From: JBFXDI01 sp050181295
GTDB lineage: Bacteria; Pseudomonadota; Alphaproteobacteria; Rhizobiales; Aestuariivirgaceae
Direction of reading: 5' to 3'
Assembly: GCA_050181295.1 (NCBI GenBank)
Contig: JBFXDI010000163.1
Span: forward strand, 1-8,206
DNA: 8,206 bases
The position numbers and the translations under genes are program-made. The notes beneath the pieces are model-generated. The model was not told the DNA's origin, made no database searches, and saw nothing but the letters and a program-made list of their open reading frames with translations. This document shows, piece after piece, positions 1-5,488 of this stretch. Every line of letters begins with the position of its first letter. Positions within the stretch are counted from its first letter, which is position 1.

Positions 1-1238
1 GCACCTGGGAACCGCTGCACGATCCGCGCAAGGGTATGAAGGAGGGGATGCTGCATTTCCTCCTGCACGGGCAGCGGCTTAAAGGTGGCTGGGCGCTCGT
101 CCGCATGCGGCCGCGGCCGAAGGAGAGGTCGGAGAACTGGCTCCTCATCAAGGAGAACGACGAGGAAGCCTCCAGGCGCAAGGACATCCTCAAGGCCAAC
201 GAGACGAGCGTGAAATCCGGCCGCGCCATGAAGGAGATCGCCGAAGGCCGGAAGAGCGGCAAATCCGTCTGGCACAGCAAGGTCTCGGCCGAGGGAAAGC
301 TCCCGAAGTTCAGGCCCGTGCAACTCGCCACGCCGGTGGACAAGCCTCCGGAGGGCCGCGACTGGGTGCATGAGCTGAAATATGACGGCTACCGCTGCCT
401 GATAGCGGTCGGCGGCGGCCGCATCGTTTGCTGGACCCGCAACGAGCTCGACTGGACGGAAAAGTTCTCCGCCCTCCTGCCTGCGATCGAGCAGCTTAAA
501 GTTACGAGCGCGCTCATCGACGGCGAGGTCGTGGCGGCGAACGAGGAGGGCCGCTCGGATTTCGGCGCCCTCCAGCACGCACTTAAGGAGGGCGGCCGGC
601 TCAGCTACTTCGCCTTCGACCTGCTGGAGCTGAACGGCGAGGATCTGGGCAAGCGTGCGCTTCTGGAACGCAAGCAGGCGCTCCGGAAGATCATAGGCAG
701 GGGCGTCGCGAAAACGCTGTTCTATAGCGAGCACATCCAGGGCAACGGCGCCGAGGTCCTGCAGGCCGTGTGCGCCAAGGGCGGCGAGGGCATCATCTCC
801 AAGCTTGCCGACGCTCCCTATCGCGGCACCCGCAGCAAGGGCTGGCTCAAGATCAAATGCGGCAACGTGCAGGAGTTCGTGATCGGAGGCTGGACGCCGT
901 CCGACCGCCGAATCGGCTTCCGCTCGCTCCTGATCGGGGTCTATGAGGGCAAGGAGTTCATCTATGCGGGGCGCGTCGGCACCGGCTTCGACTCAGAGAC
1001 CCTTGGAAGCCTCGGAGAGAAGCTCAAGACCCTGCAGCGCAAGACCAGCCCCTTCAAGGCGGTGCCCCGCGAGGTTTCGCGCGCTGCCCGCTGGGCCGAG
1101 CCCAAGCTCGTGGCCGAGATCGAGTTCGCCGAGTTCACGCGCGACGGAGTGCTCCGCCATCCCTCCTTCAAGGGCTTGCGGGAGGACAAGCCTGCCCGCA
1201 AGGTGAAACGCGAGCGCACGAGAAAGACGCCTGAATGA
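1..1238 (+). CDS. ligD: DNA ligase D, C-terminal part of phosphoesterase domain plus ATP-dependent ligase domain (5' end outside window)
   Basis: This is the end-joining ligase of the bacterial Ku/LigD repair pathway, which seals double-strand breaks after end processing. The frame is open to the left edge (first whole codon at 3), and residues encoded before the ATG at 36 (TWEPLHDPRKG) still match the LigD 3'-phosphoesterase domain, so that ATG is internal. Counting from it, the phosphoesterase tail runs to about residue 45 (GGWALVRM, NWLLIKENDEEA), followed by a basic linker. The ligase domain has motif I KYDGYR with the AMP-accepting lysine at 115 (bases 378-380), motif III YFAFDLLEL at 191-199, motif IV EGIISK at 251-256 and motif V WLKIKC at 270-275. 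The OB fold includes AGRVGTGF (311-318) and the family C-terminal block ending GLRED. The phosphoesterase catalytic histidines lie off the window. The stop overlaps the next start (ATGA), implying coupled translation with the polymerase gene. Confidence 0.95.
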   Translation, partial: TWEPLHDPRKGMKEGMLHFLLHGQRLKGGWALVRMRPRPKERSENWLLIKENDEEASRRKDILKANETSVKSGRAMKEIAEGRKSGKSVWHSKVSAEGKLPKFRPVQLATPVDKPPEGRDWVHELKYDGYRCLIAVGGGRIVCWTRNELDWTEKFSALLPAIEQLKVTSALIDGEVVAANEEGRSDFGALQHALKEGGRLSYFAFDLLELNGEDLGKRALLERKQALRKIIGRGVAKTLFYSEHIQGNGAEVLQAVCAKGGEGIISKLADAPYRGTRSKGWLKIKCGNVQEFVIGGWTPSDRRIGFRSLLIGVYEGKEFIYAGRVGTGFDSETLGSLGEKLKTLQRKTSPFKAVPREVSRAARWAEPKLVAEIEFAEFTRDGVLRHPSFKGLREDKPARKVKRERTRKTPE

Positions 1239-2104
1239 GCGAGGCCGGAGAGATCAGGATCACGCATCCCGACCGGGTGCTCTTCGCGGCCATGAAGCTC
1301 ACCAAGGCCGACATCGCCGACTACTACCGCGCCGCCGCGTCGCTGATGATGCCCTACCTTGCGGAACGCCCCGTGAGCCTCGTGCGCTGCCCGCAGGGGG
1401 GCCTGCAGAAATGTTTCTACCAGAAGCACGCGAGCAACGGGTTTCCGAAGCTCCTGCGCAAGGTGAAGATCAAGGAGTCGGATGGCGACGTGGCGGAATA
1501 CCTGTTCATCGACAAGCCGGAGGGGCTGGTGGCGGGCGTCCAGTTCGGCGTCCTCGAGTTCCATGTCTGGGGCGCGACCGTGGACGATCTGGAGCGCCCC
1601 GAAAGAATGGTCTTCGACCTCGATCCGGATCCTGCCGTCTCCTTCGCCGAGGTGAGGAAGGCGGCGGTCGAATTGCGCGACTTCCTGTCGGAGATCGGTC
1701 TCGTGACCTTTCCCATGCTCACGGGCGGCAAGGGCGTGCACGTGATCGCGCCCCTGAAGCGGCAGGCGAAATGGCCTGAGGTGAAGGCCTTCGCGCGCCA
1801 GCTCGCGGAGACCATGGCCGAGCACGCGCCGGGCCGCTATGTCGCCAACATGTCGAAGGCCAAGCGCAAGGGCCGGATCTTCATCGACTATCTCAGGAAC
1901 GAGCGCGGCGCGACCGCCATCACCCCCTACTCCACCCGCGCGCGCGACGGCGCGCCGGTCGCCTGGCCGCTAGACTGGGACGGGCTGAAGCGCGTGAAGG
2001 GGGCCTCCGACTTCGACGTGCCGAAGGCGTTGCGGGCGATCCGGCGCGGCCGCAAGGACCCCTGGCCGGACTACGAGAAGGCGCGCCGGCCGCTGCCTGT
2101 CTAG
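1235..2104 (+). CDS. ligD: LigD polymerase domain (primase-polymerase) encoded as a separate protein
   Basis: This is the archaeo-eukaryotic-primase-type polymerase of bacterial NHEJ, which adds nucleotides, preferably ribonucleotides, at broken ends before sealing. The 289-residue protein is a complete POL domain and nothing else. It shows FYQKH (61-65), LEFHVWG (107-113), the metal-binding FDLDP with Asp128 and Asp130, the nucleotide-binding TGGKGVH (163-169) with His169, and the third metal-ligand segment IFIDYLRN with Asp218. A threonine at 163 stands where many homologues have serine. The start codon lies in the ATGA overlap with the upstream ligase ORF and has no strong ribosome site of its own, only a GAGAAAG stretch upstream, so re-initiation is likely. 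In many Proteobacteria this domain is the C-terminal third of a single LigD chain; here it is a second gene in the -1 frame. No slippery heptamer is visible at the junction. Stand-alone POL proteins are known, so a functional split is credible. Confidence 0.93.
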   Translation: MSEAGEIRITHPDRVLFAAMKLTKADIADYYRAAASLMMPYLAERPVSLVRCPQGGLQKCFYQKHASNGFPKLLRKVKIKESDGDVAEYLFIDKPEGLVAGVQFGVLEFHVWGATVDDLERPERMVFDLDPDPAVSFAEVRKAAVELRDFLSEIGLVTFPMLTGGKGVHVIAPLKRQAKWPEVKAFARQLAETMAEHAPGRYVANMSKAKRKGRIFIDYLRNERGATAITPYSTRARDGAPVAWPLDWDGLKRVKGASDFDVPKALRAIRRGRKDPWPDYEKARRPLPV

Positions 2105-2116
2105 GCTAGTCACACG

Positions 2117-2214
2117 TGTCATCCCGGATTGCCGAAGGCCAAGTCCGGGACCCGTCCTCCACCGCTCCCACGGGCCCGATCCCGGACAGCCGCTTCGCAG
2201 CTTCCGGGATGACA
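2117..2214. repeat. Palindromic intergenic repeat, TGTCAT/ATGACA family, copy 1
   Basis: The ends are an 11-base perfect inverted repeat (TGTCATCCCGG at 2117-2127, CCGGGATGACA at 2204-2214). It extends to 15 pairs with one G-T pair if 2114-2128 and 2203-2217 are included. Inside are two hairpins, 2122-2128 with 2144-2150 and 2179-2186 with 2203-2210, and a short central stem CCCGT (2151-2155) with ACGGG (2170-2174). The outer and inner pairings use the same end bases, so they are alternative structures (long stem or a series of hairpins). It sits between convergent genes, and its extended arm reaches one base into the denD stop codon. It could terminate transcription from both sides, but there is no T-run of a classical terminator. 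Similar TGTCATCCCGG elements are common between genes in Hyphomicrobiales (recalled, not searched). Confidence 0.8.
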
Positions 2215-2216
2215 TG

Positions 2217-3230
2217 TCAGGAGGGCTGGAACAGCGCCGCGTCGGGACCGTCCACATAGTCTTCGATGTAGTAGGCGATGATCTCGTCGAGGTTGCGGTC
2301 CGCAGGAAGCCCCAGGCGGAGGCCACGCTTGTCGTCCGTGCCCTTGGGCCAGGTCGCCACAATCCCCTCGATGAAGGGATCGGGCTCCACGGTGATCTCC
2401 CCCAGCCGGCGGCCCGCGGCGACGCGGCGGAGCGATGCGATCATGCCTTCGACGCTCACCGTGAGGGCGGGGAGCGACACGGCGCGGTCCGCTCCTAGCT
2501 CCTGCCCCGGCAGTTCGTGCAGCGCCACGAGCCCGTCCACGACCGCCCGGTAGCCGATGACCGGTATGGGCGTCTTCACGTCCACGGGAAGCGTGTAGTC
2601 CTCTCCCTTCAGGGGCTCCCGGAAGACGGCCGAGGCGAAGGAGGATGCGGCGGCATTGGCCTTGCCGGGCCGGATGATGACGGTCGGCAGCCGCGCCGAG
2701 CGGCCGTCGAAGAAGCCTTTCCGGGTATAGTCGTTGACCAGGAGCTCGCAGATCGCCTTGGTCGTCCCGTAGGTCGTCTGCGGCGCCTGCTTGGTGAGGT
2801 CGCCGACGGTGGCCGACATGTCCTCCCCGCCGAAGACAGCGATCGAGCTTGCGAACACGAGCTTCGCGGCTCCACCGCGGGCCCGCGCCGCCTCGAACAG
2901 GTTGAGCCCGCCCGTGAGGTTGACCCGCATGGCGAGGTCGAAGTCCTTCTCGCCGCCGCCCGAGACCACCGAGGCGAGATGGAAGATGCTGATGTCGTCC
3001 CGGTCGATGAGCGCCTTGACGGCCGTCTGGTCGGCGATGTCGCCCGTCACGATCCGGACCTTGCCGTCGATCCCCTGCGGCAGGCGTGGCGGCGAACCTG
3101 CGTCGAACAGCACGACCTCCTCGACCGGCGCCTGCGTTCCATCCGGGCGCGCGAGGCTGCCCAATTCCAGGATGCGCGCCGCGAGCCTCTGGCCGATGAA
3201 CCCGCAACCTCCCGTTATCACCACCTTCAC
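2217..3230 (-). CDS. denD: D-erythronate dehydrogenase (extended SDR, NAD-dependent epimerase/dehydratase family)
   Basis: The family oxidises D-erythronate to 2-dehydro-D-erythronate with NAD+, the entry step to four-carbon sugar-acid catabolism in the cytoplasm. With the GTG start at 3230 the protein has 337 residues and begins directly with the Rossmann strand MKVVITGGCGFIG (glycine motif 6-13), as DenD proteins do. Other features are Asp43 at the end of strand 2 (LFDA, NAD preference), GDI at 63-65, FASS at 126-129 with the catalytic Ser, and the YGTTK catalytic motif with Tyr154 and Lys158. An in-frame ATG at 3278 would add 16 residues before the fold, and none resembles a conserved element. 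A purine-rich GGGAGG lies about 12 bases before the GTG. It is transcribed away from the SDR gene starting at 3348. The usual partners of the pathway (OtnI isomerase, OtnK kinase, OtnC decarboxylase) are not in the window, so substrate assignment rests on similarity recalled from the family. Confidence 0.85.
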   Translation of the reverse strand: MKVVITGGCGFIGQRLAARILELGSLARPDGTQAPVEEVVLFDAGSPPRLPQGIDGKVRIVTGDIADQTAVKALIDRDDISIFHLASVVSGGGEKDFDLAMRVNLTGGLNLFEAARARGGAAKLVFASSIAVFGGEDMSATVGDLTKQAPQTTYGTTKAICELLVNDYTRKGFFDGRSARLPTVIIRPGKANAAASSFASAVFREPLKGEDYTLPVDVKTPIPVIGYRAVVDGLVALHELPGQELGADRAVSLPALTVSVEGMIASLRRVAAGRRLGEITVEPDPFIEGIVATWPKGTDDKRGLRLGLPADRNLDEIIAYYIEDYVDGPDAALFQPS

Positions 3231-3252
3231 GACCGCCCGATGCCTCCCGACC

Positions 3253-3281
3253 TTGCCGCCCGCGATCGGGCGCTCCATACT
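3253..3281 (+). promoter_or_regulatory. Possible sigma-70-type promoter for the DHRS6-like SDR gene
   Basis: TTGCCG at 3253-3258 and CATACT at 3276-3281 are separated by 17 bases, each matching four of six consensus positions. The pair lies 66 bases before the ATG at 3348 in the only gap between divergent genes, where promoters are required. On the other strand a TTGACG (3292 down to 3287) could be a -35 box for denD, but it has no acceptable -10 partner at 17 bases. This is weak evidence in a GC-rich genome. Confidence 0.25.
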
Positions 3282-3297
3282 GATCTCGTCAATTCTG

Positions 3298-3316
3298 GCC
3301 CGGCCGAGCGCCGGGC
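3298..3316. promoter_or_regulatory. GC-rich dyad in the divergent promoter region, candidate operator
   Basis: GCCCGGC (3298-3304) and GCCGGGC (3310-3316) are perfect inverted 7-base arms around a 5-base centre, followed on the plus strand by TTTCTT. The dyad sits 32-50 bases before the SDR start and 68-86 bases before the denD start, a position where a regulator could control both genes. As RNA in the SDR leader it could also form a hairpin followed by a short U-rich stretch. No regulator gene is in the window, and GC-rich dyads arise easily by chance at this base composition. Confidence 0.35.
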
Positions 3317-3347
3317 TTTCTTCATAGCACAGGCGGAGAGCTGCGAG

Positions 3348-4106
3348 ATGGCCGGACGGGTCGAGGGCAAGGTGGCGTTCGTCACCGCGGCGGGACAGGG
3401 CATCGGGCGGGCGGCCGCCCTGGCGCTGGCGCGCGAGGGCGCGACAGTGATCGCCACCGACATCAAGGAGGACGCGCTGAAAAGCCTCGCCGCCGAGCAC
3501 GGGAACATCCGGACGGAACGCCTCGACGTCCTGAAGCAGGGCGAGGTGGACCGCGTGACGGGCAAGGCCGGCCCCGTGGACATCCTCTTCAACTGCTCGG
3601 GTTTCGTCCACCACGGCACCGTGCTCGACTGCGACGAGAAGAGCTGGGATTTCTCCTTCGACCTCAACGTCAAGGCGCACTACCGCATGATCAAGGCGCT
3701 GCTGCCGGGGATGCTCGAGCGCGGCAGGGGTTCGATCATCAACATGGCCTCGGTCGCCTCGAGCGTGAAGGGCACCCCCAACCGGTTCGTCTACGGCGCC
3801 ACCAAGGCGGCCGTCATCGGCATGACGAAGGCGCTCGCGGCCGACTTCGTGGCTCAAGGAATCCGCTGCAACGCGGTCTGTCCCGGAACGATCGAGACGC
3901 CCTCGCTTCTCGGGCGCATGGAGGAGCGGGCAGCGAAGGAGGAAGGCGGCATCGAGAAGGCCCGCGCCACCTTCCTCGCCCGCCAGCCTTCCGGCCGCAT
4001 GGGCACGCCGGAGGAAGTCGCGGCCCTCGTGCTCTTCCTTGCGAGCGATGAGGCCTCCTTCGTCACCGGTCAGGCTTATATCGTCGACGGCGGCTGGGCG
4101 ATCTGA
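3348..4106 (+). CDS. SDR-family oxidoreductase, DHRS6/BDH2-like
   Basis: A 252-residue classical short-chain dehydrogenase, full length for the family and probably NAD-dependent and cytoplasmic. The cofactor loop is TAAGQGIG (13-20), where Ala14 replaces the usual glycine, and Asp38 follows strand 2. NCSG (82-85) takes the place of NNAG. The catalytic set is Asn107, Ser135, Tyr149 and Lys153 (YGATK). The chain closely follows recalled human DHRS6/BDH2, including FVHHGTVLDC, SVASSVKG and the ending VDGGW. Arg146, Arg190 and Arg212 align with the arginines described as binding the substrate carboxylate there. That enzyme was reported to act on (R)-3-hydroxybutyrate and more recently on 4-oxo-L-proline; related bacterial SDRs oxidise 2-keto-3-deoxy-L-fuconate. 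A hydroxy-acid substrate is therefore likely but not identified. The ATG at 3348 is chosen because GGAG lies 9 bases upstream and the fold starts at once. It is divergent from denD, which hints at a shared sugar-acid or hydroxy-acid role. Confidence 0.88.
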   Translation: MAGRVEGKVAFVTAAGQGIGRAAALALAREGATVIATDIKEDALKSLAAEHGNIRTERLDVLKQGEVDRVTGKAGPVDILFNCSGFVHHGTVLDCDEKSWDFSFDLNVKAHYRMIKALLPGMLERGRGSIINMASVASSVKGTPNRFVYGATKAAVIGMTKALAADFVAQGIRCNAVCPGTIETPSLLGRMEERAAKEEGGIEKARATFLARQPSGRMGTPEEVAALVLFLASDEASFVTGQAYIVDGGWAI

Positions 4107-4113
4107 GGGAAGC

Positions 4114-4223
4114 CCCCTCACCCGGCGGACCTGCCGGTCCGCCACCCTCTCCCCGTTCAACGGGGCGAGGGAACGATCCTTCTCCCCTCGGGGAGAAGGT
4201 GGCGCGACGCGCCGGATGAGGGG
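4114..4223. repeat. Four-hairpin intergenic repeat, CCCCTCA/TGAGGGG family, copy 1
   Basis: Outer 14-base arms CCCCTCACCCGGCG (4114-4127) and CGCCGGATGAGGGG (4210-4223) pair with one mismatch. Between them are three clear hairpins: 4124-4131 with 4136-4143; 4145-4157 with 4159-4171, interrupted by one mismatch; and 4178-4187 with 4190-4199, perfect over 10 pairs. A short fourth hairpin lies at 4201-4213. The element starts 8 bases after the SDR stop codon and fills most of the gap before the GNAT gene, so it may stabilise or end the SDR transcript. A second copy in the same orientation is at 6953-7079. The rest of the gap, 4224-4297, shows no convincing promoter. Confidence 0.88.
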
Positions 4224-4297
4224 TCGCTCGCCAGAGCGGCAACAACCATCCACAGCCTCTCTCCCCAGGCTTCGCGCGGCATGGTAGATCGGACATC

Positions 4298-5479
4298 ATG
4301 CTGCAACTCGACCCACAGCAACCAAAGCCCTTCACGCTCCGCAAGGCGGTGCTGCGCGATCTCGACCGGCTGTGCGCGCTCGAGGATACGGCCTTCAGTG
4401 GCGACCGGCTGTCGCGCCGCTCGCTCCGGGACTTCATCCGCTCGCCCAACGCCTGCCTGTTGGTCGCGGAAGCCGCGCCCCGCTCCTGGAACGATGGAGG
4501 CAGGGCCTCCCAGCTCGATTTCGGCTTCACCCGCGTCGAGCCCGACGACAAGCGGCGGCTCGTGGGCTACGCGCTGGTGCTGTTCCGCGACGGCACGCAG
4601 GTGTCGCGGCTCTATTCCGTTGCGGTCGCCGCCGGGGCCCGCGGCAAGGGCATCGCCAAGGCGTTGGTCGATGCGGCCGAGATGGCGGGGAAGGAGCGGG
4701 ACGCGCTCGAGCTCCGGCTCGAGGTGCGCGAGGACAACGACGCGGCGATCCGGCTTTACGAGAAGCTGGGCTTCCGTCGCTTCGGGCGCACCGAAGGCTA
4801 TTACGAGGACGGCGTTGCCGCCATCCGCTGCGGGAAGGCGCTGACGCCCGAGGCGAGCACGCCCAGGGCGACGCCGCCCTACTACGCCCAGACCACCGAC
4901 TTCACCTGCGGGCCTTGCGCGCTGATGATGGGGCTGGCCGCGCTCGGCGATCCGGAGCCCCTGGACCGTCCGCGCGAGTTCGCTCTCTGGCGCGAGGCGA
5001 CCTCGATCTTCCTCATCGCCGCTCCGGGCGGCTGCGAGCCTTATGGCCTCGCGCTCGCCGCCGCGCGGAGGGGCCGCAGGGCCTCCATCCATGCGAGCCA
5101 GAAGGGTCCCTATTTCGTCGAGGCGCGGAAGGGCGAGAAGCGCCGCGACATCATGCGCGAAGCCCAGCGCATCTTCCGCGAGGAGGCCCAGCGCCTCTCC
5201 ATTCCCCAGAGCTTCAAGGGCTTAAGCGCGGAGGCTCTCGCCGAGCGACTGCGCAATGGGGCCGTGGCCATCGTGCTCGTGAGCTCTGAGCGCACGCCTC
5301 ACTGGATCGTGGCCTATGGCGCCGACTCGCACTATATCTTCGCGCATGATCCGTGGCTGGAGCCGGACCGGCGCAAGGCCCGCAGGAGCGAGGCCCTTGC
5401 CATACCGATACCCGAATTCGAGCGCATCTCCGCCTGGGGCCGGTCCCGTCTCAGGACGACGGTACTGCTGGAGCGCTGA
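4298..5479 (+). CDS. GNAT N-acetyltransferase fused to a C39-like cysteine peptidase
   Basis: A 393-residue two-domain protein. Residues 12-182 form a GNAT acetyltransferase: the acetyl-CoA pyrophosphate loop is ARGKGIA (114-120) after strand 4 (SRLYSVAV), and the typical C-terminal block AIRLYEKLGFR is at 150-160. Residues 190-393 form a papain-like peptidase of the C39-like type (the DUF3335-like family, as I recall it). Gln198 is six residues before the nucleophile Cys204 in TCGPCALM, with His335 in HWIVAYG and Asp351 in HDPW, so the catalytic set looks intact. No signal peptide or membrane segment is seen, so it should act in the cytoplasm. The ATG at 4298 is the first usable start; its ribosome site is weak (GGA 4 bases upstream). 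It ends 9 bases before the RimK-like gene, forming a two-gene unit. Such fusions next to RLAN/RimK ligases were noted in comparative genomics of amidoligases and proposed to make or modify peptides. Substrate and product are unknown. Confidence 0.9.
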   Translation: MLQLDPQQPKPFTLRKAVLRDLDRLCALEDTAFSGDRLSRRSLRDFIRSPNACLLVAEAAPRSWNDGGRASQLDFGFTRVEPDDKRRLVGYALVLFRDGTQVSRLYSVAVAAGARGKGIAKALVDAAEMAGKERDALELRLEVREDNDAAIRLYEKLGFRRFGRTEGYYEDGVAAIRCGKALTPEASTPRATPPYYAQTTDFTCGPCALMMGLAALGDPEPLDRPREFALWREATSIFLIAAPGGCEPYGLALAAARRGRRASIHASQKGPYFVEARKGEKRRDIMREAQRIFREEAQRLSIPQSFKGLSAEALAERLRNGAVAIVLVSSERTPHWIVAYGADSHYIFAHDPWLEPDRRKARRSEALAIPIPEFERISAWGRSRLRTTVLLER

Positions 5480-5488
5480 ACCCATCCG

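Noticed and set aside
1200..1240. Programmed -1 frameshift joining the two LigD genes
   Set aside because: The frames would allow it, but no X XXY YYZ slippery heptamer or clear downstream stimulator is visible; ATGA re-initiation is simpler.
962..1825. 287-codon minus-strand frame across the LigD junction
   Set aside because: Antisense to two strongly supported LigD domains, with shadow-like composition.
2517..3347. Upstream extension of the SDR frame (the open frame reaches back to 2517)
   Set aside because: This stretch is antisense to denD; the SDR fold begins right after the ATG at 3348, which has a ribosome site, so the extension is a chance open frame.
4178..4199. Ten-pair hairpin considered as a rho-independent terminator for the SDR gene
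   Set aside because: No run of T follows either arm. It is one stem of the larger repeat, so it is annotated there.
2217..4253. 678-codon open frame on the minus strand running through the divergent region and the whole SDR gene
   Set aside because: Only the part from 3230 down encodes a recognisable protein (DenD). The upstream part is antisense to the well-supported DHRS6-like SDR, has low-complexity composition and runs into the repeat.
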